A DNA stretch of 10,294 bases from an uncultured Flammeovirgaceae bacterium (GCA_946886805.1 CAMPJM010000108.1:1-10294), one strand, 5' to 3'; positions 1 through 8,243 are shown, numbered from the stretch's first letter. The notes: generated by a model not told the origin, from the sequence alone. Program-made: numbers and translations.

Positions 1-2751
1 CAAAGCGATGTAAAACAATTGGAAGAGGTGGTAGTAGTTGGATATGGAACGCAGAAAAAATCTGATGTTACAGGGGCTGTCGGAGTAGTTGATGGTGAAG
101 ACCTATTGAGAGCACCAGTAAATAACGCCATTCAAGGACTACAGGGAAGAGTTGCCGGCGTAAATGTATTTCTAAACTCAGGATCACCTACCAGTAGTCC
201 CAGAGTTGTTATACGAGGAGTTGGAACCATTCTGGCAAGTTCAGATCCTTTGTACGTAGTAGATGGGGTTGTAATGAACGATGTGAGGTTTTTAAACCCA
301 AATGACATTCAAAGTATGGAGGTCTTAAAAGACGCTTCTTCCACTGCTATTTACGGCTCAAGGGGTGCCAACGGGGTTATTCTTATCACCACAAAAAGAG
401 GTGGGCAAGAAGAAGGTATCACGATAGGATATGATGGTTTTGTAAGTGTTGGAAAAATCAGAAAGAAAATGGATCTACTGAATGCGGAAGAATGGCTACA
501 AGTAGTAGAAACAGGAATGGCGAATGTTCCCAAATACCGGCCTGGTGAGAGCGGAAATTTTTCCACTAACGATCGGAGATTATTTGACGCCGACGGAAAC
601 CCTCTATACGATACTGACTGGCAGGACGAAGCAACTAGAACCGCTATTTCACATAATCATCAACTATCCATTCAATCCAGATCCGAGAAATCTTCATTTG
701 GGGCTTTTATGAACTATGCCAGAATGGAAGGAATCATGTTGAACAGTTGGATGGAACGAGTAAGTGGCAAGATTGCTTACGATGCTAAAATTAAAAAATG
801 GCTCTCTGCCGGCGCTAACGTTCTTATTAACCATACTAAAGAGAATGAAGTTGAAGAAGGCGGCGGACATCAAATGCCAAGACGTACTATGATAGAAATG
901 CCTCCTATTTTTCCGGTAAAATTTCCTGATGGTACTTGGACCAATAGCACTATGATTGATGATCCGTTCAACCTGGAAGGCATGGCCAACCCTGTACATG
1001 TTCTTGAAACACAGGAAAGGTTACGAAGACGTACGCAACTGTTCGGTAATGCTTTCTTAAATTTTCATATTTTACCTGGTTTGGATTTAAGAACACAGTT
1101 TGGCTTTGATCGCCATACCAGAAATTTTCAGGAATATTACCCCACAGACCTGTTGAACATTTCTTCTCCTTTGGGAAGAGCATATATATCAGATGAAATT
1201 GAGAATTACTGGCAGCAGGAAAACTACCTTTCTTACAACAAAGAATTTGGCGAACATCGAATTAACGCGGTTGCCGGATTAAGTTGGCAAAAACGTGTTT
1301 TCGAGTCTAACTGGTTCGAAGCACGGGGGTTCTCTGATGAATTCTTTAGATATAATAACATTGGTGCAGCCAGTGAGCCCGGGCAACCTGATTCCCATTT
1401 CGAGGATTGGACAATGAGCTCTTATTTTGTGCGCGGTAGTTATGCTTTGATGGATAAATATTTGGTTACGATAACTGCCAGAGCCGATGGCTCCTCCCGC
1501 TTTGGAGAAGGCAATAAATATGGTTTCTTCCCTTCGCTAGGTTTGGGATGGGTATTGTCAAATGAATCTTTCATGGAAGGCATAAATGCAATTGACGAGT
1601 TGAAGCTAAGGTCTAGTTATGGTGTAACCGGAAATACGGAAATTGGAGAGTACCTGTCGCTGGCAACAGTATCGGCTGGTACGGTTTTGATCGGAGGCGA
1701 GCGGGCTCCCGCAACTTGGGTAGCAAGATTACCCAATCCTGAGTTAAAGTGGGAACGCACCACTACCTTTGATATTGGCTTCAATGCACGTTTGTTCAAT
1801 AGCAGATTGGTGTTAGAAGGAGATTACTATCATAAACTTACCACAGATTTGCTTTTAAACAGACCCGTCCCGAATAGTACTGGTTATGGTTCTGTTCTCG
1901 ACAACATAGGTTCTGTTTCAAACAAAGGATTTGAGTTTCTTATAACAAGCCGAAATGTTCAAAGTCCGAATTTTAACTGGGAATCAACCTTGAACTTCAA
2001 CTACAATAAAAATACAATTGAAGAATTAGGTGCAAATGACGAAGATATCTTTCCTGGACCAAATTGGGTTTCTGGTAGCCAAACCATCTTAAGGGTTGGA
2101 GAGTCTTTAGCATCTTTTTGGGGATATGAGAGAATCGGAATATGGGGAACAGATGAAGCTGATGAAGCTGCTTTGGTTGGTGCTGTGCCTGGTGAGGCCA
2201 AGAGATCAGCAGAAAGAAAAATTCTGGGCAAAGGTTTGCCAGATTGGACAGGTAGTTTCATCAATACCTTTACGTATAGGAATTTTGACTTAACGGTTGA
2301 TTTGCAATTTGTATATGGTGTGGATATTCTTCAACAATTCTACCATTCCACAGAAGACAGATCAGGGATAGCGAACGGGTTACGCACTATTCTAACTGAA
2401 GGTTGGACTCCAGAAAATCAGAATACGATGGTGCAGGAAATCAGAAATCAAGCTTATGCAGGGCAAAATAGTGAGGTTGATAGTCGTTGGGTAGCGGATG
2501 GTTCTTATTTAAGAGGAAATCTCATAACCTTGGGATACACTTTGAGTCCCAGCACCTTAGAAAATTTAAACCTGGTGAGCTTACGCCTTTATGCGAGTGT
2601 TCAAAATGCCTTTGTTGCACATTCAGATGAATTCCAAGGGTATGATCCTGAAGCTACGTCGTGGGGTGGGGATCAATGGGGACAAAATATATTTTTCTTT
2701 CAATATCCAAAACCCACCACTTATACTTTGGGTGTGAATTTTCAATTCTAA
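1..2751 (+). CDS. susC-like: SusC/RagA-family TonB-linked outer-membrane transporter, 5'-truncated by the window
   Basis: This is the outer-membrane channel of a SusCD pair, importing oligosaccharides with energy from TonB. The frame is open to the left edge, so the real start, the signal peptide and the usual N-terminal carboxypeptidase-regulatory-like domain lie outside; 916 residues are visible, against about 1000-1050 for complete family members. The visible part begins just before the hallmark EEVVVVGYGTQKK (residues 8-20), leading into the plug domain: GRVAGV (49-54), IRGVGT (71-76), DPLYVVDGV (82-90) and IYGSRGANG (117-125), ending near ITTKRG (about 134). The remainder is a long beta-barrel rich in aromatic and alternating residues, ending in VNFQF with a terminal Phe, as expected for an outer-membrane barrel. 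The TTG at base 19 is an internal codon, not a start. It is followed 21 bases later by susD and almost certainly cotranscribed with it. The substrate cannot be read from the sequence; the GH92 downstream suggests a mannose-rich glycan. Confidence 0.96.
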   Translation, partial: QSDVKQLEEVVVVGYGTQKKSDVTGAVGVVDGEDLLRAPVNNAIQGLQGRVAGVNVFLNSGSPTSSPRVVIRGVGTILASSDPLYVVDGVVMNDVRFLNPNDIQSMEVLKDASSTAIYGSRGANGVILITTKRGGQEEGITIGYDGFVSVGKIRKKMDLLNAEEWLQVVETGMANVPKYRPGESGNFSTNDRRLFDADGNPLYDTDWQDEATRTAISHNHQLSIQSRSEKSSFGAFMNYARMEGIMLNSWMERVSGKIAYDAKIKKWLSAGANVLINHTKENEVEEGGGHQMPRRTMIEMPPIFPVKFPDGTWTNSTMIDDPFNLEGMANPVHVLETQERLRRRTQLFGNAFLNFHILPGLDLRTQFGFDRHTRNFQEYYPTDLLNISSPLGRAYISDEIENYWQQENYLSYNKEFGEHRINAVAGLSWQKRVFESNWFEARGFSDEFFRYNNIGAASEPGQPDSHFEDWTMSSYFVRGSYALMDKYLVTITARADGSSRFGEGNKYGFFPSLGLGWVLSNESFMEGINAIDELKLRSSYGVTGNTEIGEYLSLATVSAGTVLIGGERAPATWVARLPNPELKWERTTTFDIGFNARLFNSRLVLEGDYYHKLTTDLLLNRPVPNSTGYGSVLDNIGSVSNKGFEFLITSRNVQSPNFNWESTLNFNYNKNTIEELGANDEDIFPGPNWVSGSQTILRVGESLASFWGYERIGIWGTDEADEAALVGAVPGEAKRSAERKILGKGLPDWTGSFINTFTYRNFDLTVDLQFVYGVDILQQFYHSTEDRSGIANGLRTILTEGWTPENQNTMVQEIRNQAYAGQNSEVDSRWVADGSYLRGNLITLGYTLSPSTLENLNLVSLRLYASVQNAFVAHSDEFQGYDPEATSWGGDQWGQNIFFFQYPKPTTYTLGVNFQF

Positions 2752-2772
2752 TTGATTCTAAACCGAACAATC

Positions 2773-4353
2773 ATGAAAAAAACATATATAATAATATTAT
2801 TAATTGGCCTATTTAGTTTTTCCTGCTCTGATTTTCTTGAAGAAGCTCCACGATCGGAATTGGATGTAGATCGAGATTTTCAGGTTTCGGCACATGCTTA
2901 CAGTGCAGTTAATGCACTATACAGAACCGGTGCATCTCAATTATATGATGGCGGTTCCTATAGCGGGGCTCCGGCAATGTTGGGGAACTATATGTCAGGC
3001 TTTTTTGACAATCAATACAAGGGACAGGAAGTGCACGTGCAACATGCTCAACAACTCACTTTAAATGGGGATAATCTCGCAGGCTACCTTGGCGATAGAT
3101 GGAACGATCTGTATAGGGGAATTTCCCGCGCCAATAATGCTATAAAGAATATTCCCACTACACCCGGGCTAACCGAGACGGAGGTCAACAGATTAAGTGC
3201 TGAGGCAAAATTTTTCAGAGCGATGAACTATTATTACCTTGTAAGGATGTTTGGCCCTGTTCCAAAGGTGACGGAACCTTATTCATCTCTGGAAAACCTG
3301 TATGTTGAAAGAAGTTCTGTAGCAGAAATTTATGCGCTGATTGAAGAAGATTTGCGATTTGCTGTAGATCAGGGTGAGTTGCCGAATATGGCCATGGGAA
3401 ACAATGGTGGTCGTATCACGCAAACTACTGCGGAGACTTTGCTGGCAGATGTCTATCTTACCATGAGTGGCTTTCCATTGCAGGCCGACAAATACGCAGC
3501 AGCAGCTACAGCAGCAAAAAACGTTATAAACAGTGGTGTTCATAGCCTGATCCAACATGAACGTGATGGAGAAGGAAATTTAATTGCTGACAACAGTGCT
3601 TATAATAAAATAAGAAAGGGTGATAATCTTCCTGAGGAATACATCTACTATAGAGAATATATGGTGGGTATTGCCACTTCAACTTATACCGCCTGGACTT
3701 TACCCGTTTCTATGACACAATATTCCGCTTATGCTGTAACCAATAGTGCTTACCAGCCACGGCCTACTTTTTTAGAAGGGTACGACGCTGATGAGGATCT
3801 TAGAATTCAGGAAAAGCAATATTACCATTCTTCTTTGACCTTGGAAGAGGGTGAGGTAGTAGAATTTGCTATAACTCCTTATTTATGGCAAGATGAGACT
3901 GCAGCTTTTGAGACGGCAAGCTCTGGAAAAGATGTTGTAATTTATGGATATGCTGATGTTTTATTGATTGCAGCAGAAGCAATAACGATGTCGGAAGGGG
4001 TGGTAACTCCAGAAGCTGTTGACTATCTTGCGCAGGTAAGAGGAAGGGCTTACTGGCAACAAGATATCGAGGATATTAAGGCTGAACTCACTGCCCTGTC
4101 TCCTGAAGCTTTTGTGGAAGAAGTATGGAAAGAAAGATACAGAGAGTTGGTATTTGAGTTTAGGTTGTGGTCTGACATGGTGAGAACCAGAAAGTTTCCT
4201 GAAACTTTGAATGGTGACATTAATTTCGTCGACCTTATTGGACATACCAATAGCTGGGGTAAAACTATAACAGAGAATAATTTAATATTACCAATTCCAG
4301 AAACAGAGAGACAAAGAAACCCAAGCTTAGGCGAACAAAATCCGGGCTATTAG
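2773..4353 (+). CDS. susD-like: SusD/RagB-family surface glycan-binding lipoprotein
   Basis: This is the surface lipoprotein lid of the SusCD complex, which captures glycan and delivers it to the SusC channel. I place the start at the ATG at 2773 (526 residues) rather than the in-frame TTG at 2754, because it gives a clean lipoprotein signal: MKK, a hydrophobic stretch, then LFSFSC with the lipidated Cys at residue 18 followed by Ser-Asp. The SusD fold is recognisable throughout: WNDLYRGISRANNAI (110-124), AEAKFFRAMNYYYLVRMFGP (143-162) and RITQTTAETLLADVYL (214-229) are TPR-like helices. Near the C-terminus come DVLLIAAEA, WKERYRELVFEFRLWSDMVR and the family-typical close ILPIPETERQRNPSLGEQNPGY. 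Length is normal for the family and there is no frameshift. It directly follows susC. A strong hairpin 31 bases after the stop probably ends or attenuates the susCD transcript before the mannosidase gene. Confidence 0.96.
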   Translation: MKKTYIIILLIGLFSFSCSDFLEEAPRSELDVDRDFQVSAHAYSAVNALYRTGASQLYDGGSYSGAPAMLGNYMSGFFDNQYKGQEVHVQHAQQLTLNGDNLAGYLGDRWNDLYRGISRANNAIKNIPTTPGLTETEVNRLSAEAKFFRAMNYYYLVRMFGPVPKVTEPYSSLENLYVERSSVAEIYALIEEDLRFAVDQGELPNMAMGNNGGRITQTTAETLLADVYLTMSGFPLQADKYAAAATAAKNVINSGVHSLIQHERDGEGNLIADNSAYNKIRKGDNLPEEYIYYREYMVGIATSTYTAWTLPVSMTQYSAYAVTNSAYQPRPTFLEGYDADEDLRIQEKQYYHSSLTLEEGEVVEFAITPYLWQDETAAFETASSGKDVVIYGYADVLLIAAEAITMSEGVVTPEAVDYLAQVRGRAYWQQDIEDIKAELTALSPEAFVEEVWKERYRELVFEFRLWSDMVRTRKFPETLNGDINFVDLIGHTNSWGKTITENNLILPIPETERQRNPSLGEQNPGY

Positions 4354-4384
4354 TTGAAAACACAAATTAATAATTAAAGTGAAC

Positions 4385-4415
4385 TTACGGCGGCAAAACA
4401 TATTTGCCGCCGTAA
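4385..4415 (+). terminator. Perfect 13-bp hairpin downstream of susD; probable terminator or attenuator
   Basis: The arms TTACGGCGGCAAA (4385-4397) and TTTGCCGCCGTAA (4403-4415) are perfectly complementary around a 5-base loop (ACATA). The core is GC-rich and would be stable in RNA. No long T-run follows (TCTATATAT), so it may be an imperfect intrinsic terminator, a 3'-end stabiliser, or a partial terminator that lowers transcription into GH92. Its place, 31 bases after the susD stop, fits all three. Confidence 0.7.
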
Positions 4416-4674
4416 TCTATATATCATAAACCAGCTCTTCTTGTGTGCTATAAGGCTTTTCAGCTACGGCTTTAACAGTAACTCAGAGCAATAGCGACAA
4501 TAGTGCATATTAATTTTTTTAAAGACCAGTACCCAGAGCTACTAAGATTTACAGTATTGCTATCATGCCATGGACAAACATCGGAATGGTGGTAAATTTC
4601 TTGTATAATATCAGATTTAAAGAGGGTTACTTCCTTAAAACCCACTACCCGACTTATAAAAAGCTAAAAATCCA
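4416..4674 (+). other. Noncoding leader between the susCD hairpin and the GH92 gene
   Basis: About 260 bases with no credible reading frame. No exact Bacteroidota -7 box (TAnnTTTG) is present; the nearest are one base off, TAATTTTT near 4510 and TAAATTTC near 4593. GH92 may therefore have its own weak or regulated promoter here, or be read through from susCD. The bases just before the GH92 start are A-rich (TAAAAAGCTAAAAATCCA), as is usual for translation initiation in this phylum, with no Shine-Dalgarno motif. Confidence 0.5.
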
Positions 4675-6975
4675 ATGACGAGAAAATATTTGATCGCCCT
4701 CCTCCTATTTTGTTCATGGAAGGTTTATTCACAACCGGCAAATAGTGAAATTAACAACGACCCAATCGAATATGTAAATATATTAATGGGTACGGATTCG
4801 AAACATAGCCTTTCCAATGGCAATGTGTACCCTGCAATCGCTCTGCCTTGGGGAATGAATTTCTGGACTCCCCAAACAGGTAAAATGGGAGATGGCTGGG
4901 CCTACGAATATGACGCAGATAAGATCCGGGGATTTAAACAAACCCATCAACCTTCTCCCTGGATGAATGATTACGGGCAATTTGCAATTATGCCAATAAC
5001 CGGAAGAATCAGATTTAATGAGAATGAAAGGGCGAGCTGGTTTTCCCATAAATCAGAGACTGCGAAACCTTATTATTATAGCGTTTACCTGGCAGACCAT
5101 GACATCACTACGGAAATAACACCTACCGAGAGAGCTGCCCGCTTCCGGTTCACTTATCCCGAAAGCGATAGTGCATACGTAGTGGTCGATGCTTTGGACG
5201 AGGGATCTTATATAAAGGTTTTGCCTGGCGAAAATAAAATCGTTGGCTATACGACCAAAAACAGTGGAGGCGTTCCCGAAAATTTTAAAAACTACTTTGT
5301 CATACAATTTGACAAACCATTTTCATATTCGGCCACCTGGTCGGGGAAGAATTTAAAGAAAGACGGTCTGGAAATACAGGATGATCATGTTGGAGCTGTG
5401 ATAGGATTTAAAACCGCCAAAGGGGAGCAGGTCAATGCAAAAGTGGCCTCTTCTTTTATCAGTCATGAACAGGCAGCATTGAATTTACAGGAAATTGGCG
5501 ATGATAGTTTTGAAACTGTTAAGGAAAAAGGGAAAGAAATATGGAACAATGAACTCAAAAGAATTCTCGTCGAAGGGGCTACAATAGATCAGAAACGCAC
5601 CTTTTATTCCTGTCTTTACAGGTCTTTGCTGTTTCCAAGGAAATTTTATGAGATTGACAGTAATGGCAAGGTGGTACATTACAGTCCTTTTAATGGGGAG
5701 GTACTACCAGGATACATGTTTACCGACACTGGTTTCTGGGATACTTTCAGAGCGCTTTTTCCCTTTTTGAACATAATGTACCCTTCCTTAAATGCGCAAA
5801 TCCAGGAAGGACTTGTCAATACCTACAAAGAAGGCGGTTGGCTTCCAGAGTGGGCAAGCCCAGGATATAGAAACGTAATGGTGGGGAATAATTCTGCCTC
5901 TGTAGTAGCAGATGCCTATATAAAAGGCGTACGCGGCTATGATATTGAAACTTTATATGAAGCTTTATTAAAGGGAGCTAATAATGCAGGGCCTTTAACC
6001 GCTGTCGGGCGGGCCGGAGCAGACTATTATACCAAACTCGGGTATGTTCCCTACGATGTTGACATTAATGAAAGTGCAGCCAGGAGCTTGGAATATGCAT
6101 ACGATGATTTTACTATTTATCAGTTAGCAAAAGCTTTAAACAGACCCAAGAAAGAAATTGATCTGTATGCAAAACGAAGCCAAAATTACCGGAAATTATT
6201 TGACAAGGAAACCGGTCTGATGCGGGGAAAAAATAAAGATGGCACCTTTCAGGAACCTTTTAATCCATTTAAATGGGGAGATGCATTTACAGAAGGCAAC
6301 AGTTGGCATTATAGCTGGTCTGTTTTTCATGATATAGAAGGGCTCATTGACTTAATGGGTGGAAAAGACAATTTTGTCAGTAAACTGGATTCTGTATTTA
6401 CCCTACCCCCTATTTTTGATGAAAGTTATTATAATGCTGTTATCCATGAGATCAGGGAAATGCAGATCGCCAATATGGGGCAATATGCACATGGAAACCA
6501 GCCGATACAGCACATGACCTACCTTTACAATTATGCTGGTGAGCCTTGGAAAAGCCAGTATTGGATCCGTGAAACGCTGGACAGGATGTATTTGCCAACT
6601 CCTGATGGGTATTGTGGCGATGAGGACAATGGTCAGACCTCTGCCTGGTATGTGTTTTCTGCAATGGGATTTTATCCTGTTTGTCCGGCAACAAATGAAT
6701 ATGTCATTGGTGCGCCTCTATTTAAAAAAGTCACAATATCCTTAGAAAACGGTAAGAAGGTAGTCATTAATGCCCCGGAAAATAATGCCGAAAATAAATA
6801 TATCAAGGCTGCTTCTGTGGATGGAAAACCCTATACAAAAAACTGGATAAGCCATTCTGCGCTGATGGATGGGCTTACAATTGATTTTGAAATGGCACCC
6901 ACGCCCAATAAAAAGAGAGGAATTAACAAGGAGGATTTCCCTTATTCGTTTTCTACCCGTGAAATGAATAAATAA
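4675..6975 (+). CDS. Exported glycoside hydrolase family 92 alpha-mannosidase, probably alpha-1,2-specific
   Basis: GH92 enzymes are calcium-dependent, inverting exo-alpha-mannosidases. The 766 residues cover the whole family fold: a type I signal peptide (hydrophobic to about 18, likely cut after VYS before Gln20, so soluble periplasmic rather than lipid-anchored), an N-terminal beta-sandwich (about 30-275) and an (alpha/alpha)6 catalytic domain (about 280-745). Conserved motifs include GDGWAYEYD (72-80), FWDTFR (344-349), FTEGNSWHYSW (538-548), HGNQPIQHMTYLYNYAGEPW (606-625) and GDEDNGQTSAWYVFSAMGFY (648-667). By motif match to Bt3990, Glu540 should be the catalytic acid, and Asp649 and Asp651 the base region. 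Trp96 in HQPSPW and His591-Glu592 in HEIREM match residues I recall as marking alpha-1,2-mannosidases in this family. The gene follows susCD in the same direction and should trim mannose from glycans imported by that pair. The family call is firm; the linkage is inferred from motifs. Confidence 0.95.
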   Translation: MTRKYLIALLLFCSWKVYSQPANSEINNDPIEYVNILMGTDSKHSLSNGNVYPAIALPWGMNFWTPQTGKMGDGWAYEYDADKIRGFKQTHQPSPWMNDYGQFAIMPITGRIRFNENERASWFSHKSETAKPYYYSVYLADHDITTEITPTERAARFRFTYPESDSAYVVVDALDEGSYIKVLPGENKIVGYTTKNSGGVPENFKNYFVIQFDKPFSYSATWSGKNLKKDGLEIQDDHVGAVIGFKTAKGEQVNAKVASSFISHEQAALNLQEIGDDSFETVKEKGKEIWNNELKRILVEGATIDQKRTFYSCLYRSLLFPRKFYEIDSNGKVVHYSPFNGEVLPGYMFTDTGFWDTFRALFPFLNIMYPSLNAQIQEGLVNTYKEGGWLPEWASPGYRNVMVGNNSASVVADAYIKGVRGYDIETLYEALLKGANNAGPLTAVGRAGADYYTKLGYVPYDVDINESAARSLEYAYDDFTIYQLAKALNRPKKEIDLYAKRSQNYRKLFDKETGLMRGKNKDGTFQEPFNPFKWGDAFTEGNSWHYSWSVFHDIEGLIDLMGGKDNFVSKLDSVFTLPPIFDESYYNAVIHEIREMQIANMGQYAHGNQPIQHMTYLYNYAGEPWKSQYWIRETLDRMYLPTPDGYCGDEDNGQTSAWYVFSAMGFYPVCPATNEYVIGAPLFKKVTISLENGKKVVINAPENNAENKYIKAASVDGKPYTKNWISHSALMDGLTIDFEMAPTPNKKRGINKEDFPYSFSTREMNK

Positions 6976-7018
6976 TGAAAGTTGGGTAAGGCGGTTGCCG
7001 TACTTTTTGCACCACGTC

Positions 7019-7065
7019 ATCGCGAGTCGATTTTTTTTCATTTCAAAAAAAATTGATGCGGCGAT
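7019..7065. repeat. Imperfect stem-loop with a T8/A8 stem
   Basis: ATCGC (7019-7023) pairs with GCGAT (7061-7065). Inside, TCGATTTTTTTT (7027-7038) pairs with AAAAAAAATTGA (7045-7056) through one G-T wobble, around the loop CATTTC. The segment beginning CGTCATCGCGAG resembles a dispersed intergenic repeat that I recall from many bacterial genomes. It lies 43 bases after the GH92 stop, so it could also contribute to terminating that transcript. Confidence 0.6.
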
Positions 7066-7082
7066 CCCCCGAGGGAAGCTCT

Positions 7083-7137
7083 GCTTTACTAAACTTTCGA
7101 TCTGCCAACTGGCGGACATGGAATGGTTTGGTAAAGC
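7083..7137. repeat. Nested inverted repeat enclosing a TGCCAACTGGCGGA-type palindrome
   Basis: The outer arms GCTTTACTAAAC (7083-7094) and GTTTGGTAAAGC (7126-7137) are inverted with one mismatch. The enclosed segment holds TCTGCCA (7101-7107) and TGGCGGA (7110-7116), a 7-bp hairpin with one wobble and a 2-base centre. The inner module is a near copy of the perfect palindrome CCGCCAGCTGGCGG at 9441-9454. Confidence 0.6.
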
Positions 7138-7155
7138 CCCTAACCTATTCGGCAA

Positions 7156-7270
7156 GCTTTACTAAACCTTCTCCATTTGTTGGCTAATATTTAGGAAATA
7201 TTTACTAATGGCGCTTTATCGGGCTCTAATAAGGTTTAGCAAAGCGGAGTTTAGCAAGCGGAGTTTAGTA
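7156..7270. repeat. 15-bp inverted repeat with a short tandem GTTTAGCAA cluster
   Basis: GCTTTACTAAACCTT (7156-7170) is inverted at 7231-7245 (AAGGTTTAGCAAAGC) with one mismatch. The right arm continues into three GTTTAG units starting at 7234, 7249 and 7263. The 12-mer AGCGGAGTTTAG occurs exactly twice (7243-7254 and 7257-7268). The left arm repeats GCTTTACTAAAC from 7083-7094, which ties the whole region together. Confidence 0.6.
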
Positions 7271-7322
7271 CAAATGGTCATTCTGGAATTTTGGTCTTCT
7301 TATTCTTATAGACGACACTGTA

Positions 7323-8015
7323 TCATTCAAAGGCCAATGTTTCAAAAGGAGCATTTTCAAAACTACCACTGGCAGTTCCGGGATTGGGCTTTGATCCATT
7401 TGTATTGATGCCGCTCACGTTAAACTTTCCTGAAACCAAACCTTTTATAACGCCACCTTCATTTTCTGTGATCGTGAAAGCAGTAATTGTAAGTGTTCCA
7501 CTTTGAGAATGAACATCGTTATCCCAACCTTGCATGCTGGCCTCGGTATCTGCCGAAGGCTCCGTACCGGCAACTAAGGCCGTTCCGACCCCCAGGCAAC
7601 TTTGTGGATTATCGAAACATTCTTTTTCATCCGCATAGTTGCCGATGTGAACTAAGGCGTAACTTCCAGGGGTTAGTACTCCCGAACTAATAGCTTTATT
7701 TCCAATTAACCCTGAAAGAGACACGCTACTTGGTTGAGAAGAAGAAGCTGCTAAACTGCTCATTGAAATACCCATGGTATAATATCCTTCCGTGTCTGTA
7801 GGTATTTGATGAAGTGAAAAATCGGCATCATTGGGATTTTCATCTGTCCAGGTGTTTGTTTGTCCTCTAAGAGTGAGGCTATATTTAGCTACGGTATTTT
7901 CTTCAGTTGCCCCGCCTGGATTTTCCAGATCATCATTATCATTGTCGCCGCAAGCAGTTGTGAGCATAGCCAGGAATAGAAAATAAACTGCAATCGAAAT
8001 CTTTCTAATTTTCAT
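7323..8015 (-). CDS. Putative surface-exposed lipoprotein, function unknown
   Basis: I do not recognise the family. The 230-residue product begins with a lipoprotein signal peptide: Lys/Arg-rich start, hydrophobic 8-18, lipobox LTTAC with Cys22. The Cys is followed by GDNDNDD, an acidic stretch of the kind that acts as a surface-export signal in Bacteroidota lipoproteins. A low-complexity linker (to about 42) leads into a beta-rich domain with a Ser-rich segment (85-103), a possible disulphide pair Cys133/Cys140 in ECFDNPQSC, and a C-terminal pattern GTLTITAF, IKGLVSGKFNVSG, ASGSF that recalls small beta-sandwich or calycin-like lipoproteins. The pattern is suggestive only. The gene converges on GH92 and diverges from the Crp/Fnr gene, so it is probably monocistronic. 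The ATG at 8013-8015 is preceded by an A-rich leader. It looks intact, and the signal peptide strongly supports it as a real gene. Confidence 0.85.
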   Translation of the reverse strand: MKIRKISIAVYFLFLAMLTTACGDNDNDDLENPGGATEENTVAKYSLTLRGQTNTWTDENPNDADFSLHQIPTDTEGYYTMGISMSSLAASSSQPSSVSLSGLIGNKAISSGVLTPGSYALVHIGNYADEKECFDNPQSCLGVGTALVAGTEPSADTEASMQGWDNDVHSQSGTLTITAFTITENEGGVIKGLVSGKFNVSGINTNGSKPNPGTASGSFENAPFETLAFE

Positions 8016-8058
8016 ATGTTAATTGTTTTAGCATGGGCATTTCATCATCTTCAATAGT

Positions 8059-8066
8059 CAAAAGTA
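8059..8066 (-). promoter_or_regulatory. Candidate Bacteroidota -7 promoter box for the lipoprotein gene
   Basis: Read on the - strand this is TACTTTTG, an exact match to the Bacteroidota sigma-factor -7 consensus TAnnTTTG. It lies 43 bases upstream of the lipoprotein ATG, which would give a leader of roughly 35 bases. No clear -33 TTG is seen at the usual distance, so the call rests on the -7 box and its position. Confidence 0.45.
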
Positions 8067-8151
8067 AATATTTTTTTGCTAAAGCAGGTAAAAACACGGG
8101 CCTATTAAAAATCTCGTCCAAAGCCAGTGTTTTAATTGTGAGAAACCGGAC

Positions 8152-8243
8152 TTAATGCTATTAAGTTAAGACGATTTACCCTTCTCTCTTTAGGAGAAGG
8201 ATGAAGGATGAGGTATTTAAAAAACTTAACTTAATAGCATTGA
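8152..8243. repeat. Nested inverted-repeat element, about 90 bp, in a divergent gene gap
   Basis: The 17-bp arms AATGCTATTAAGTTAAG (8154-8170) and CTTAACTTAATAGCATT (8225-8241) are perfectly complementary, with a wobble and one further pair beyond. Inside is a second hairpin, CCTTCTC (8180-8186) and GAGAAGG (8194-8200), around TCTTTAG, plus TACC/GGTA (8177-8180 with 8212-8215). The heptamer GAAACCG occurs on both sides (8142-8148 and 8242-8248), possibly a target duplication, although the left copy is five bases away from the arm. Because the flanking genes diverge, a terminator role is unlikely. A REP- or MITE-like mobile repeat or a regulatory structure fits better. Confidence 0.7.

Larger units (their letters stand above)
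6976..7322. repeat. Repeat-rich intergenic region between convergent GH92 and lipoprotein genes
   Basis: These 347 bases contain no convincing gene. They are built from hairpins and short repeats: a T8/A8 stem-loop (7019-7065), a nested inverted repeat (7083-7137), and a cluster of GTTTAGCAA-type direct and inverted copies (7156-7270). The arrangement resembles REP/BIME-like or MITE-derived mosaics between genes. Because GH92 and the lipoprotein gene converge here, some of the hairpins may also act as transcription terminators. Confidence 0.65.

Noticed and set aside
19..27. TTG at base 19 as the start of the SusC gene
   Set aside because: The frame is open to base 1 (QSDVKQ precedes it) and the conserved EEVVVVGYG motif follows at once; family members carry a signal peptide and an N-terminal domain upstream, so the true start is outside the window.
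6742..7155. A 137-codon open frame on the - strand overlapping the GH92 end
   Set aside because: Half of it is the complement of the conserved GH92 C-terminus and the other half crosses hairpin repeats; it is a shadow.
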